From positions 496,001 through 560,000 of the forward strand of contig NZ_JBIQVZ010000002.1 of assembly GCF_044335535.1 (NCBI RefSeq): a stretch of DNA of 64,000 nucleotides, written 5' to 3'. The notes beneath the pieces are model-generated. The model was not told the DNA's origin. It did no database searches and was given only the letters and a program-made list of their open reading frames with translations. A program made the position numbers and the translations under genes. The DNA comes from Mariniflexile sp044335535 (lineage in GTDB: Bacteria; Bacteroidota; Bacteroidia; Flavobacteriales; Flavobacteriaceae). Of this stretch, positions 1 to 9,325 are shown in pieces (the first letter of the stretch is position 1; the number at the start of each line of letters is the position of its first letter).

Positions 1-741
1 TACTTTATATTCTGTTAAGAAGGGGCTAATGTTCTGGTAATAAAACGCCAACGGAATGCAGATCAAAACCGAGGACACAAAGAACACCAAAAAGTTCCTG
101 TCCTTTAAGAGTTCTAACGCTTCCAAACCTAGGATGTCTGAAATGCCCACTTTCTCCACTTTTCCTTTGGGAGGTGTTTTGGGCAACGTGAAACTAAAAA
201 CGCCCAATAAGGCGGATGCCACTGCTACCATTATAAATGTGTTTGAGAGCATGCCATGTCTTATGCTTTCTATTGAGTCCCATTTAAAGACAAAACTTAT
301 GGCTAAACCTGCCAAGATCCATCCCATGGTCCCAAAAACCCTTACCCTTGGAAATTGCTTTGCGGGGTCATCCATTTGATTAAATGACACTGAATTCACC
401 AAGGCCAACGTTGGCATATAAACTATCATATACCCTAAAACATATGGATAGAATACAGCAAACTCTGTTGATTCCGACATTCGATACATTAAAAAAGCCC
501 CCGCAAGATGCAGTGCCCCCAAAATTTTTTCAGCATTGAAAAAACGGTCGGCAATTAAACCAATTACAAAGGGCGCTATAATGGCACCCCATGATTGGGT
601 GGAATATGCCATGCCCGTTTCCGATCCCGTAGCACCTAGATCGTTCCCTAAAAAAGAACCCAGTGTCACGAACCATCCGCCCCAAATGAAAAATTCGAGG
701 AACATCATCAAGGACAATTCATATTGGGTCGATCTTTCCAT
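1..741 (-). CDS. Nucleoside:H+ symporter-type MFS permease, C-terminus cut by window edge
   Basis: Inner-membrane permease of the major facilitator superfamily, most like the NHS (nucleoside:H+ symporter) group common beside sugar epimerases in Bacteroidota. The frame is open from ATG at 741 to the window edge (247 codons seen; the family is about 400-420 aa). It begins MERSTQYELSLMMFLEFFIWG, followed by hydrophobic segments and the inter-helix motif LIADRFF; FGTMGWILAG is a second typical helix. It is the last gene of the cstA-epimerase operon (42 nt after the epimerase). Substrate unknown: in this setting a sugar or sugar derivative is as likely as a nucleoside. GC is visibly higher than in the genes around 3-5 kb. 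Confidence 0.8.
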   Translation of the reverse strand, partial: MERSTQYELSLMMFLEFFIWGGWFVTLGSFLGNDLGATGSETGMAYSTQSWGAIIAPFVIGLIADRFFNAEKILGALHLAGAFLMYRMSESTEFAVFYPYVLGYMIVYMPTLALVNSVSFNQMDDPAKQFPRVRVFGTMGWILAGLAISFVFKWDSIESIRHGMLSNTFIMVAVASALLGVFSFTLPKTPPKGKVEKVGISDILGLEALELLKDRNFLVFFVSSVLICIPLAFYYQNISPFLTEYKV

Positions 742-783
742 CTGTTTTAGTTTAGTTAGTTTTGTTTGTTTGTTTTTCTGGTT

Positions 784-1779
784 TTATTTTAAAGACTCTG
801 CTGCATTTAACAAAAGTGCCTTAGTAGCTAGAGTCCCTTCTTCCTCACTTAACCTATCCCCTTCATATTCAACACCTATATAACTGCTATACCCAGAATT
901 CTTTACTATTTGCAACATCTTATAATAATCAATTTTAGTTTCATTGCCCTTTTCGTCAAAATCATATGACTTGGCACTTACTCCTTTGGCCATTGGCATC
1001 ATTTCCTCTACCCCTTTATACCTGTTATAATCTTTTCCCCCTGCACAGGTATTATCTTCGTTCTTTTCCATACAAAAATTACCGAAATCCGGAAGCACCC
1101 CTACATTGGGCAGGTGCACTTCTTGAATGACCTCTACAAGCATCGCTGCATTGGATGAGAACCCACCATGGTTCTCTACAATAATATTTATATGCTTATC
1201 GGCTGCGTACCCTGCCAACCTTGAAAGTCCTGCTACTGAGGCTTCTTCCCATTCTTTTGCTCCTGACGACCCACGCAGATTAACACGTATGGAATGGCAC
1301 CCTAATCTCTGACCGGCATCTACCCATTTTTTATGGTTTTCCACAGCTTCATTCCTATCGGCTTCATCTGGAGATGCCAAATCACCTTCTTCATCAACCA
1401 TGATCAATACATTTCTTACCCCACTTAACTCACTCATTGCATTCAAAGAATCTATTACCTTGTCAAATCCTAATTTTTTTATTTCTTTTAAATATAACAT
1501 ACTGACATATTCCACACCTTCAAATCCCATTTCTTTCGCTATAGGAGCAAATTGAAACAAATCCTTTTCCTTTTTCCTGAAAGATCTGTGCAAAGACCAT
1601 TGTGCCAATGACAATTTGAAGAAAGGTACTTTTTGAACGGATTCTATAACATCACTTTGAAGTTGTTCCGGTTTTTCATTGCTCATATTTTTACAACTGA
1701 AAAACAGAACAATTACCAATAAAGTAATTGATAGATAAATTATTATATAGGTTATTCTTACAAAAGCTTTTAATTTCAT
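784..1779 (-). CDS. Lipoprotein sugar phosphate isomerase/epimerase-like TIM barrel
   Basis: 331 aa. The N-terminus has a hydrophobic stretch ending in LFFSC, a lipobox, so the protein is probably lipid-anchored and periplasmic, unlike cytoplasmic sugar epimerases. The rest is an AP-endonuclease-2/xylose-isomerase-like TIM barrel: FFKLSLAQWSLHRSF opens the barrel, FEGVEYVSM, HSIRVNLRG and IIVENHGGFSS carry the usual metal-ligand strands, and VGVLPDFGNF and YIGVEYEGD close it. It lies 30 nt after the cstA-type gene in one operon. A ketose 3-epimerase or hydroxypyruvate-isomerase-like activity is possible; exported members in Bacteroidota are mostly uncharacterised. Confidence 0.8.
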   Translation of the reverse strand: MKLKAFVRITYIIIYLSITLLVIVLFFSCKNMSNEKPEQLQSDVIESVQKVPFFKLSLAQWSLHRSFRKKEKDLFQFAPIAKEMGFEGVEYVSMLYLKEIKKLGFDKVIDSLNAMSELSGVRNVLIMVDEEGDLASPDEADRNEAVENHKKWVDAGQRLGCHSIRVNLRGSSGAKEWEEASVAGLSRLAGYAADKHINIIVENHGGFSSNAAMLVEVIQEVHLPNVGVLPDFGNFCMEKNEDNTCAGGKDYNRYKGVEEMMPMAKGVSAKSYDFDEKGNETKIDYYKMLQIVKNSGYSSYIGVEYEGDRLSEEEGTLATKALLLNAAESLK

Positions 1780-1809
1780 TTTTTAATATTTATTTTTTTT
1801 CTAATAAAA

Positions 1810-3273
1810 TCATAATCCAGGTCCCTTTAGTTTTAAACTTTTAACTTCATTTTTATTCTTAAAAATGTATGAACGCCAAAAACCAATAAAAACCAATATA
1901 GTTGAAATTGTCCCGCCCATATAAGACCATTGATTATCCAACTGAAATCCTTCCGGAGCAATTAATATATAGGTACTAGATACCATTGTCATAAAAACAG
2001 CTGGAACCAAAGAAACCCAATACGGCTTATCCTCACCTACAAGATAAGCCGTAATTGTCCATAAAACAATGGTAGCCAATGCCTGGTTACTCCATGCAAA
2101 ATAGCGCCAAATAATACCAAAATCGATTTGAGTGAGTAGAAATGCAATAATAAACAGAGGCAAACTAACATAAATCCTTTTAAAAATATTTGTTTGGTCA
2201 AATTTGAATATATCTGCTATAATTAGCCTTGCAGATCGAAAAGCGGTATCACCAGAAGTTATGGGTGCAGCAACAATTCCCAAAATAGCCAAAACGCCCC
2301 CAACGCCTCCCAGCATTTTTAAAGATATTTCATTAGCTGCCCAAGCAGCATTATTTCCATTACTTAACATAGCATGATTTAAGCTTTCTACACCACCAAA
2401 AAAAGCCATAGCGGCAGCTGCCCATATTAATGCTACAATACCTTCTGTAATCATAGCTCCATAAAATATCTTACGCCCTAATAATTCAGTTTTCATACAC
2501 CTAGCCATCAATGGAGATTGTGTCGCATGAAATCCAGATATCGCACCACAAGCAATGGTAACAAACAATATTGGAAATAATGGTGTACTGTCAGGATTAG
2601 AAGTCATATTCCTAATGTTGGCAGGAATTAATTCAGGAATATGGTATTTTCCAAAAAACAATGCTGCTAATAACCCTACAGCCATAATTAACATAGCTAT
2701 ACCAAATACAGGATACAACTTGCTAATGAGTTTATCAATTGGTAACAAAGTGGATAATAAATAATAAATCAAAATTACAAACACCCAAATCCATACACCA
2801 TAAGAGTGCCCAGTCATACCATCAATAATCTTAGCTGGTCCCATTAAAAAAACAGTTCCCACAAATATCAACAACACAATGGTAAAAAGCCTCATAAACT
2901 GTTTTGCACTACTACCGAGGTATATACCTACGACTTCACTAATGCTCAAACCATTATGTCGTAATGAAAGCATACCTGAAAAATAATCATGTACAGCACC
3001 CGCAAAAATACTTCCTAAAACTATCCACAAAAAAGCTGAAGGACCAAACATGGCTCCTGAAATCGCCCCAAAAATAGGGCCAAGACCAGCAATGTTAAGA
3101 AATTGTATTAAAAAAATACGCCATGCAGGAAGTGGTGTAAAATCCACATCGTCCCTCAAACGTAATGCAGGTGTGACCCTATCTTTATTTATGTCAAAAA
3201 CATTTTCAACAAACTTTCCATAGGTGAAATATCCAGCTATTAAAACACCAATAGATATAATAAAAGTTATCAT
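1810..3273 (-). CDS. cstA: CstA family carbon-starvation/peptide-type permease
   Basis: 487-aa polytopic inner-membrane protein of the CstA family, shorter than the about 700-aa enterobacterial CstA and in the range of Bacteroidota members. Diagnostic stretches are the N-terminal YGKFVENVF, the block around FLNIAGLGPIFGAISG (about residues 58-73), FAGAVHDYFSGMLSLRH and, later, GAISGFHATQSP. CstA proteins import peptides or pyruvate; the substrate here is unknown. It is the first gene of the minus-strand operon ending at the window edge. A perfect palindrome at 3517-3528 lies 244 bases upstream and is a candidate repressor site. Confidence 0.85.
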   Translation of the reverse strand: MITFIISIGVLIAGYFTYGKFVENVFDINKDRVTPALRLRDDVDFTPLPAWRIFLIQFLNIAGLGPIFGAISGAMFGPSAFLWIVLGSIFAGAVHDYFSGMLSLRHNGLSISEVVGIYLGSSAKQFMRLFTIVLLIFVGTVFLMGPAKIIDGMTGHSYGVWIWVFVILIYYLLSTLLPIDKLISKLYPVFGIAMLIMAVGLLAALFFGKYHIPELIPANIRNMTSNPDSTPLFPILFVTIACGAISGFHATQSPLMARCMKTELLGRKIFYGAMITEGIVALIWAAAAMAFFGGVESLNHAMLSNGNNAAWAANEISLKMLGGVGGVLAILGIVAAPITSGDTAFRSARLIIADIFKFDQTNIFKRIYVSLPLFIIAFLLTQIDFGIIWRYFAWSNQALATIVLWTITAYLVGEDKPYWVSLVPAVFMTMVSSTYILIAPEGFQLDNQWSYMGGTISTILVFIGFWRSYIFKNKNEVKSLKLKGPGL

Positions 3274-3516
3274 CTTTATAGTTTAGTTTTTTTATTCATT
3301 AAAAAAATATATAAGAGTTTCCATCAAAGTATTATGAAATCTTAATTTATATTTCGAAAATTTCTGATTAGTTAAATTAGAGTTCAAAAAAAATTGAATA
3401 ATCACTACTATTAACAAACATGCTTCAAAAAACATGTGTCAGATCAGCGTTTATTAACAAAATTTACAAGAACTATCTTTATAAATTTTATTTTGATGTA
3501 AATATATAAATTTTAT

Positions 3517-3528
3517 GTAATCGATTAC
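3517..3528. promoter_or_regulatory. LacI-type operator candidate
   Basis: Perfect 12-bp palindrome GTAATCGATTAC. Palindromes with a central CG and flanking AAT/ATT are the usual operators of LacI/GalR family regulators. No LacI-type gene is in the window, so the regulator would act in trans. The site is 244 bases upstream of the cstA start and 675 upstream of the GMC gene, so cstA is the likelier target. Confidence 0.5.
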
Positions 3529-4065
3529 TATAAATTTAAAAAAGAAGGAAATCAAAATTTTAAAATTGGTTTCCTCTTTTCAAAATGATATTAAAAACCG
3601 TTTTGACTATCAAGGATTACTTGATAAAAAAGCGATTATTGATCCTCTTAACAAAAACAATTACTAAGTAATTTCAAGAGACTGATTTAAAAATATAGAC
3701 CCCACATAATGATTGCCCAAAATGTATCAAACTTAAAAATTATTTGAAACTCTTAAAAAGAATTTAATTAACCTAATTATGGTTATTTAAATCTATCCTA
3801 ATTGCAAAGTAGATACAGTAAGTCACCTTATACAATTTGAAATTAATATCTAAAATCGAGAATAAATTAATACCAAATCTTTAAAAGAAAATTACATAGG
3901 CAAAATATACAGTTTTCTAAACATCAACAGATATAATAGAAAAACAACATCATATAGTTAAAAAAAAGTCTTTTTTTGTCACCCATTTTTCATTTTCTTC
4001 AATTACATATAATAAAACTTGGTTTATGATCATAAAAATCTTTTGATTTCAATAATCAAATACAA

Positions 4066-4126
4066 ATAAACACAAACCAAATACAAATAAACAAAATTAA
4101 TTGAAAATAAACGAAAATATTCGAAA
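4066..4126. promoter_or_regulatory. Phased 10-bp direct repeats upstream of GMC operon (DeoR-type operator candidate)
   Basis: Copies of ATAAACGAAA and degenerate versions lie at 4066 (ATAAACACAA), 4087 (ATAAACAAAA), 4107 (ATAAACGAAA) and 4117 (ATATTCGAAA). Spacing is 21, 20 and 10 bp, so all fall on one DNA face. The 4107 copy is the exact reverse complement of the repeat before the deoR-type gene at 8431-8450. DeoR/GlpR family proteins often bind short direct repeats. The array ends 76 bases before the GMC start codon. Confidence 0.5.
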
Positions 4127-4202
4127 AAATAAATTAAATTAGCTAAAATTTGCTTTACACCAATTCTACAACAAAACACAATAAATAATTTCACATTTAT
4201 CA

Positions 4203-5927
4203 ATGAGTCACACAGAATTTAAAACTTCAGAAGAAGACTATGATGCCATTGTCGTTGGCACAGGTATTTCTGGAGGATGGGCAGCCAAAGAACTTTGCGA
4301 AAATGGTTTAAAAACACTCGTTCTTGAACGTGGCAGAATGGTTAAACATATTGAAGACTATCCAACCGCACATTTAGACCCTTGGGATTTCCCAAATGCA
4401 GGCGACGCTACCAGAGACATAAAACAGCGTAAGTTCAAACAGCACAGGGACAAGCATTTAACAAAACAAGAATGTGAACATTTTTTCGTAGACGACACTA
4501 AACATCCTTATAACGAAGATAAACGATTTGACTGGCTAAGAGGCTATCAGGTTGGAGGTCGCTCTTTGGTTTGGGGAAGACATAGTTATAGGCTTAGTGA
4601 TATTGATTTTACTGCAAATAAAAAAGACGGCAATGGGGTAGATTGGCCAGTGAGATACAAAGATATTGCCCCTTGGTATGATCATGTTGAAGAATTTATT
4701 GGTGTAAGTGGTGAAAACCTAGGTTTGAAACAGCTACCCGATCAGAAGTTATTAAAACCAATGAATCTCAATTGTGTTGAAGAACGTTTAAAAGAGAAAA
4801 TTGCAGAAAAGTTTGATGACGGAAGAGTTTTAACCATTGGTAGGGTCGCACATATTACAGAGGGCACAAAGCCAGGATTAGGAAGAAGCACCTGTCAATT
4901 TAGAAACAGATGTAGAAGAGGATGCCCGTTCGGTGCTTATTTTAGCAGTAATTCATCAACGCTGCCTACTGCTGAATCTACTGGAAACATGACTCTAAGG
5001 CCTAACTCCATTGTTCAGCATGTTATTTATGACGACAAAACTAAAAAAGCAACAGGAGTAAAAGTGATTGACGCCGAAACAAAAGAAACCTTTATATTTA
5101 GAGCAAAGGTTATTTTTTTATGCGCTTCCAGTATCGCTTCGGCTGCTATTTTATTACAATCGAAATCTGATCGTTTCCCAAATGGTTTAGGAAATGACAG
5201 CGGAGAATTGGGCCACAATATTATGGATCATCATTTTCATGTGGGAGCTGAAGGAATAGCCGTAGGTTTTGAAGACAAACTAGAAAAAGGCAGGCGCCCT
5301 ACAAGCATATATATTCCTCGTTTTCGAAACATAGGCGAGGGCACAAATCTAAAAGAATTTGTTAGAGGCTATGGCTATCAAGGAGGTGCTACAAGAAAAA
5401 ATATATCTGAGTTAGTTGCAGAAATGAAATACGGCCCTAAACTTAAAGAAGCTATTTTAAAACCCGGACAATGGAAGGTTAGTTTAAATGCTTTTGGAGA
5501 AACACTTCCCAGTCATGATAATAAAATGTATCTTGATTACAATAAACTTGACGATTGGGGACTACCTACAATAACATTCAATGCTGCGTTTGGCAAGAAT
5601 GAACTTGCCATGAGAAAAGACATGAAAGCACAAGCCGTAAAGATGTTAAAAGCAGCAGGTTTTGAAAATGTTAAAGGATATGATAAATTTAATAAAATCG
5701 CCATGGGATATGGCATACACGAAATGGGAACCGCTAGAATGGGCAGAAATCCCAAAACTTCTGTTTTAAACAAATTCAATCAAATTCACGCCTGCACTAA
5801 TGTATACGTGACAGACGGTTCATTTATGGTCTCATCTGGTTGTCAAAATCCTTCTTTAACCTATATGGCATTCACTGCCAGAGCTGCAAACCATGCCGCT
5901 GAACAGTTAAGAAAAGGTATTTTTTAA
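4203..5927 (+). CDS. GMC family oxidoreductase, large (FAD) subunit of a sugar/alcohol dehydrogenase
   Basis: 574 aa. The Rossmann FAD motif GTGISGG starts at residue 19. A cysteine-rich block CRRGCPFGAYFSSNSSTLP is typical of the gluconate 2-dehydrogenase-like GMC branch. The C-terminal region has HEMGTARMG and GSFMVSSGCQNPSLTYMA, which form the catalytic-site end of the fold. The protein has no signal peptide of its own; the next gene, 12 nt downstream, encodes the Tat-signal small subunit, so the pair may be exported together. The complex would oxidise a sugar or polyol in the periplasm. Direct repeats shared with the DeoR-type operon precede it, which suggests a substrate related to that operon. 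Confidence 0.9.
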   Translation: MSHTEFKTSEEDYDAIVVGTGISGGWAAKELCENGLKTLVLERGRMVKHIEDYPTAHLDPWDFPNAGDATRDIKQRKFKQHRDKHLTKQECEHFFVDDTKHPYNEDKRFDWLRGYQVGGRSLVWGRHSYRLSDIDFTANKKDGNGVDWPVRYKDIAPWYDHVEEFIGVSGENLGLKQLPDQKLLKPMNLNCVEERLKEKIAEKFDDGRVLTIGRVAHITEGTKPGLGRSTCQFRNRCRRGCPFGAYFSSNSSTLPTAESTGNMTLRPNSIVQHVIYDDKTKKATGVKVIDAETKETFIFRAKVIFLCASSIASAAILLQSKSDRFPNGLGNDSGELGHNIMDHHFHVGAEGIAVGFEDKLEKGRRPTSIYIPRFRNIGEGTNLKEFVRGYGYQGGATRKNISELVAEMKYGPKLKEAILKPGQWKVSLNAFGETLPSHDNKMYLDYNKLDDWGLPTITFNAAFGKNELAMRKDMKAQAVKMLKAAGFENVKGYDKFNKIAMGYGIHEMGTARMGRNPKTSVLNKFNQIHACTNVYVTDGSFMVSSGCQNPSLTYMAFTARAANHAAEQLRKGIF

Positions 5928-5938
5928 TCACTTTTATT

Positions 5939-6535
5939 ATGAAAAGACGAACGGCATTAAAAAAAATCGGGCTTGCCACAAGCTTTTTTGCAGCCACCCC
6001 TGCTATTATCAGCTTATTGCAAAGTTGTAAAAGTGATATCAAAACTTGGGCACCAGAGTTTTTAAGCATTGATCAAGGCATTGTGCTTATCAATCTTGTG
6101 GATATTATATTACCAAAAACAGAGACTCCATCAGCTATTGAATTAAATATCCCTCAGTTTATAGATAAATATATAAAGGATGTTTTTGATGATGAAGAAC
6201 AAATCGAGTTTAAATCGGCTTTTACAAATATAATATCAATACTAAAACCCAATACTGAAAGTAATATTAATGAAATTCCACAAGAAACCTACAAAACCCT
6301 TTTAGATAAACACATGTTAATTGAAGAGGACATTGACGAAGAAAGAGAAGCAGATCCAGAGTCTTTAAAGATGACTAAATCAGAACTTTTAAATAGCATA
6401 AAAAATTTATGTGTTAGAGGCTATATAACTAATGAAGAAATTGGGGAGAATGTTTTAGCTTATGATCCTGTTCCCGGTGCCTACTATTGCGGAGACTTAC
6501 AACTGTTAACAAGAGGAAGATCATGGTCTTTATAA
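5939..6535 (+). CDS. Gluconate 2-dehydrogenase subunit 3 family protein (Tat signal)
   Basis: 198 aa, partner subunit of the GMC oxidoreductase just upstream. The N-terminus MKRRTALKKIGLATSFFAAT is a twin-arginine-type leader followed by a hydrophobic run and LLQSC, which could also be a lipobox. The body is a helical subunit-3-type domain (IDQGIVLINLVDIILPKTETP; LDKHMLIEEDIDEE). It probably carries the FAD subunit across the membrane by the Tat route. Same operon, 12-nt gap. Confidence 0.85.
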   Translation: MKRRTALKKIGLATSFFAATPAIISLLQSCKSDIKTWAPEFLSIDQGIVLINLVDIILPKTETPSAIELNIPQFIDKYIKDVFDDEEQIEFKSAFTNIISILKPNTESNINEIPQETYKTLLDKHMLIEEDIDEEREADPESLKMTKSELLNSIKNLCVRGYITNEEIGENVLAYDPVPGAYYCGDLQLLTRGRSWSL

Positions 6536-6775
6536 ATCATAACCTTAATTAGCTTAAATAAAAAACAGCATTCAACACTACAGACATAAAGCCATGCTTA
6601 CTATGAATGAAATAGAATACGACTTTTAATGAACCTTATTTTTTGATTCAAAAGTTTAACGATAAGGGGACAATCTTGTATAAGATTAAATAGAAACAAA
6701 CAGAGCCATAAGAGTTAAAGTTAAATTATAAAAGTCATCATAAAATATAGAAAACCATTACTGTAAAAAATAGAA

Positions 6776-8221
6776 ATGAAAACCCACAAAATACTAACAA
6801 TAGCTTTAATTACCTTAAGATTAAGTGCATTCAGTCAAGAAAAACCAAACGTTCTATTCATTGCAATTGACGATTTGAACGATTACGTGAATTGTATGAA
6901 TGGTTCAATTAAAATACCTACACCGAACATAGACAAATTAGCTAAACAAGGCGTATTATTTACCAATGCACATTGTCAGGCTCCAATATGTGGCCCATCA
7001 AGAGCAAGTATTATGACAGGCCTATATCCTTCAACCACTGGGAATTATTTACAGTTAAATGATGTGGATATAAAAAAATCAAATGATGCAAGTAAAAATG
7101 CGATTTTAATGCCCGATTTTTTTGAAAAATACGGATACAAAACAATGGCTGTTGGAAAAATTTACCACAATGGAGATGCTGCAAACACCTTTGATGAATA
7201 TGGGGGGAAGTTTGCGGGGTATGGACCAATGCCTAAGAAAAAAATGAACTATGATCCAACAAAAATTGAAGGTAAAATTGGTAATACCATGACTGACTGG
7301 GGAGCATACCCAGAACACGACAGCCTCATGTCTGACTACCAAAGTGCAAAATGGGCAGTAAAAAAACTAAAGGAATCACATGACAGTCCCTTTTTTCTGG
7401 CTGTGGGATTTATTCGTCCACATGTACCATGGTACGTTCCTAAGAAGTGGTTCGATATGTTCCCTATTGATAGTATTGAAACTCCACCATATAAAAAAGA
7501 TGATTACGATGATATTCCTGAATTAGGAAAAAGAGTGACCAACGCTCCAATGATGCCAACAACAGAAGAGCTTATTCAATCGGGTGAATGGAAAAGTGCA
7601 ATTCAAGCATATATGGCATGTATTGCGTTTGTGGATGCTCAGGTTGGGAAAGTTTTATCGGCACTTGAAGAATCAAAATATAATAACAATACCATTGTCG
7701 TTTTATGGTCGGATCATGGATATCATTTAGGTGAAAAAAATAGATTTGCAAAACAAGCACTATGGGAAAGAGACACCAGAACTGTTTTGATTTTTAAGGA
7801 CATAAACACCAATGGTGGAATAACATGTGACAAGCCCGTCCAACTCTTAGATATATATCCAACACTACTGGAGCTTTGTAATCTACCTCCATATCAATTA
7901 GCAGAAGGACATTCTTTATCACGACAGATTCATGGTTCCGATAAAGACTGGTTACATCCTGCCCTTTCTTTTTATGGAAAAGGCAATGTGGCAGTAAGGG
8001 ATGATCGATTCCGATTAATACAATATGAAGATGGTTCATTGGAGCTATATGATTTATTAAGCGATCCAAACGAGTGGTTCAATTTAGCGAAAGAAGGTGG
8101 GCACCAAGAAATAATAAAGACATTAAAACAATTCATTCCAACCCATTGGGCCGATAATTCTATTTATAGTCATTATGATTTTAATGAGTATTTTATTGAA
8201 AAATCAAAAAATGACCATTAA
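6776..8221 (+). CDS. Secreted S1-family sulfatase (iduronate-2-sulfatase-like)
   Basis: 481 aa with an N-terminal signal (cleavage near AFSQ). The formylglycine motif is CGPSRASIMTG, Cys72, the CxPSR type. Metal-binding acidic residues Asp32-Asp33 sit in FIAIDDLND, and a second metal site is in VLWSDHGYHLGEK. The FIRPHVPW stretch and overall length fit the iduronate-2-sulfatase-like S1 branch found in marine polysaccharide utilisation. It would remove a sulfate ester from a periplasmic saccharide and needs a formylglycine-generating enzyme encoded elsewhere. It lies between the GMC operon and the DeoR-type operon, 240 bases after the small subunit. Confidence 0.92.
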   Translation: MKTHKILTIALITLRLSAFSQEKPNVLFIAIDDLNDYVNCMNGSIKIPTPNIDKLAKQGVLFTNAHCQAPICGPSRASIMTGLYPSTTGNYLQLNDVDIKKSNDASKNAILMPDFFEKYGYKTMAVGKIYHNGDAANTFDEYGGKFAGYGPMPKKKMNYDPTKIEGKIGNTMTDWGAYPEHDSLMSDYQSAKWAVKKLKESHDSPFFLAVGFIRPHVPWYVPKKWFDMFPIDSIETPPYKKDDYDDIPELGKRVTNAPMMPTTEELIQSGEWKSAIQAYMACIAFVDAQVGKVLSALEESKYNNNTIVVLWSDHGYHLGEKNRFAKQALWERDTRTVLIFKDINTNGGITCDKPVQLLDIYPTLLELCNLPPYQLAEGHSLSRQIHGSDKDWLHPALSFYGKGNVAVRDDRFRLIQYEDGSLELYDLLSDPNEWFNLAKEGGHQEIIKTLKQFIPTHWADNSIYSHYDFNEYFIEKSKNDH

Positions 8222-8430
8222 TTTATTTATAATCAAACAAATATAACAAAATTAAAATTTCATAAGTGAATAGATAAAAAACAATGTTTATTAATCCACT
8301 GGACGTCATTTTTTAAGAAAAGTAATAGAAGAAATAATACAGATTTACTAATTGTTCATAAAAAAATAATCTAACCAAATTTTTCGAAGCAATTATGAAT
8401 TTAAAAAACTTACAGATATATTATATGTTT

Positions 8431-8450
8431 TTTCGTTTATTTTCGTTTAT
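8431..8450. promoter_or_regulatory. Tandem 10-bp operator candidate for the DeoR-type regulator
   Basis: Perfect tandem of TTTCGTTTAT (8431-8440 and 8441-8450), starting 47 bases before the chosen start of the deoR-type gene. A one-turn direct repeat is a common form of DeoR-family operator. The same unit occurs in reverse orientation at 4107-4116 before the GMC operon. Likely autoregulation. Confidence 0.6.
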
Positions 8451-8477
8451 TTGCTTTTAATTTTATTTTTAATAAAT

Positions 8478-9251
8478 ATGGCTATTTTACCTAATAAAAG
8501 ACGTGAAAAAATAATTGAACTGATTCAAGAAGATGGTTCCGCAAAAGTAATTGACTTAGCTAAAATTTTTAAGGTTACAGAAGTTACAATTAGACAAGAC
8601 TTAGAGAAATTGGAAAAGCAGGGATTAATTTTGCGGGAACATGGAGGTGCTTTTCTTAAAAACATCAAAGACCATGTAAGAAGCTTTTCTCTATTACAAC
8701 AAGAAAATTTAGAAAAAAAAGAAACAATAGCACTTAAATGTCTAGAGTTCATAGAGAGTGGAGACACCATAATTCTTGATTCTGGAAGCACCACAACTGA
8801 AATAGCAAAAAAATTAATTGGTTACAAAAACTTAACTGTCATTACTAATGCACTTAACATTGCACTTATGCTAGGAACAGAATCCGGCATTGAAGTCATA
8901 ATGACTGGAGGTGAATTTAAACCCCCTACATTATCATTGACAGGACAAAAAGCGGCCGACTTCTTTAAAGGTCTTAATGTTCAAAAACTATTTTTAGCTA
9001 CCGCTGGGATTTCCTTAAAAGCTGGACTAACCTATCCAAGTATTAGTGATCTAGTTGTAAAAAGGGCAATGATAGAAGCTGCTGATATTACTTATTTAGT
9101 TGCAGATAGTACTAAAATAGGTAAAAGTGCTTTAGCAAGTTTAGGAGCTTTGTCTTTAATAGACTACATCATTACAGACTCAGGAATGGAAGAGAAAGAT
9201 AAGCAAGTATTTAAGAATCATGAAATCGAGGTGATTTTAGCGGAGAATTAA
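8478..9251 (+). CDS. DeoR/GlpR family transcriptional regulator
   Basis: About 257 aa from ATG 8478 (MAILPNKRREKIIELIQ). An in-frame ATG at 8451 directly abuts the operator-like repeat and adds an odd hydrophobic leader, so I reject it as the start. The N-terminal winged helix (IDLAKIFKVTEVTIRQDLEKL, then REHGGA) is classic DeoR. The C-terminal sensor domain has ILDSGSTTTE, VITNALNIA and LVADSTKIG, the sugar-phosphate-binding DeoRC fold. First gene of the isomerase-transketolase-ABC-kinase operon, so it is expected to sense a phosphorylated intermediate of that pathway. Confidence 0.92.
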   Translation: MAILPNKRREKIIELIQEDGSAKVIDLAKIFKVTEVTIRQDLEKLEKQGLILREHGGAFLKNIKDHVRSFSLLQQENLEKKETIALKCLEFIESGDTIILDSGSTTTEIAKKLIGYKNLTVITNALNIALMLGTESGIEVIMTGGEFKPPTLSLTGQKAADFFKGLNVQKLFLATAGISLKAGLTYPSISDLVVKRAMIEAADITYLVADSTKIGKSALASLGALSLIDYIITDSGMEEKDKQVFKNHEIEVILAEN

Positions 9252-9325
9252 AAAATCATTTTTTTGTCAAAATATAAATATCCGCTTCAATTAAAGAATA
9301 AACTTTGAATCCATAATAAATAGTT

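Larger units (their letters stand above)
3274..4202. other. 929-bp AT-rich divergent intergenic region
   Basis: Separates the minus-strand cstA operon from the plus-strand GMC operon. I see no coding sequence. It holds a 12-bp LacI-type palindrome (3517-3528) and, close to the GMC gene, a set of degenerate 10-bp direct repeats (4066-4126); both are entered separately. The rest is very AT-rich with short A and T tracts. Confidence 0.7.

Noticed and set aside
536..883. Plus-strand frame at the left end
   Set aside because: Opposite the MFS and epimerase genes, which are supported by homology; no family pattern of its own.
3274..4202. Possible small RNA or extra gene in the 929-bp spacer
   Set aside because: No frame with coding character and no clear stem-loop with a T run; only operator-like motifs can be supported.
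8451..8477. Upstream ATG of the DeoR-type gene
   Set aside because: Would place a hydrophobic leader before the helix-turn-helix and start directly beside the operator repeat; ATG 8478 fits the family start.
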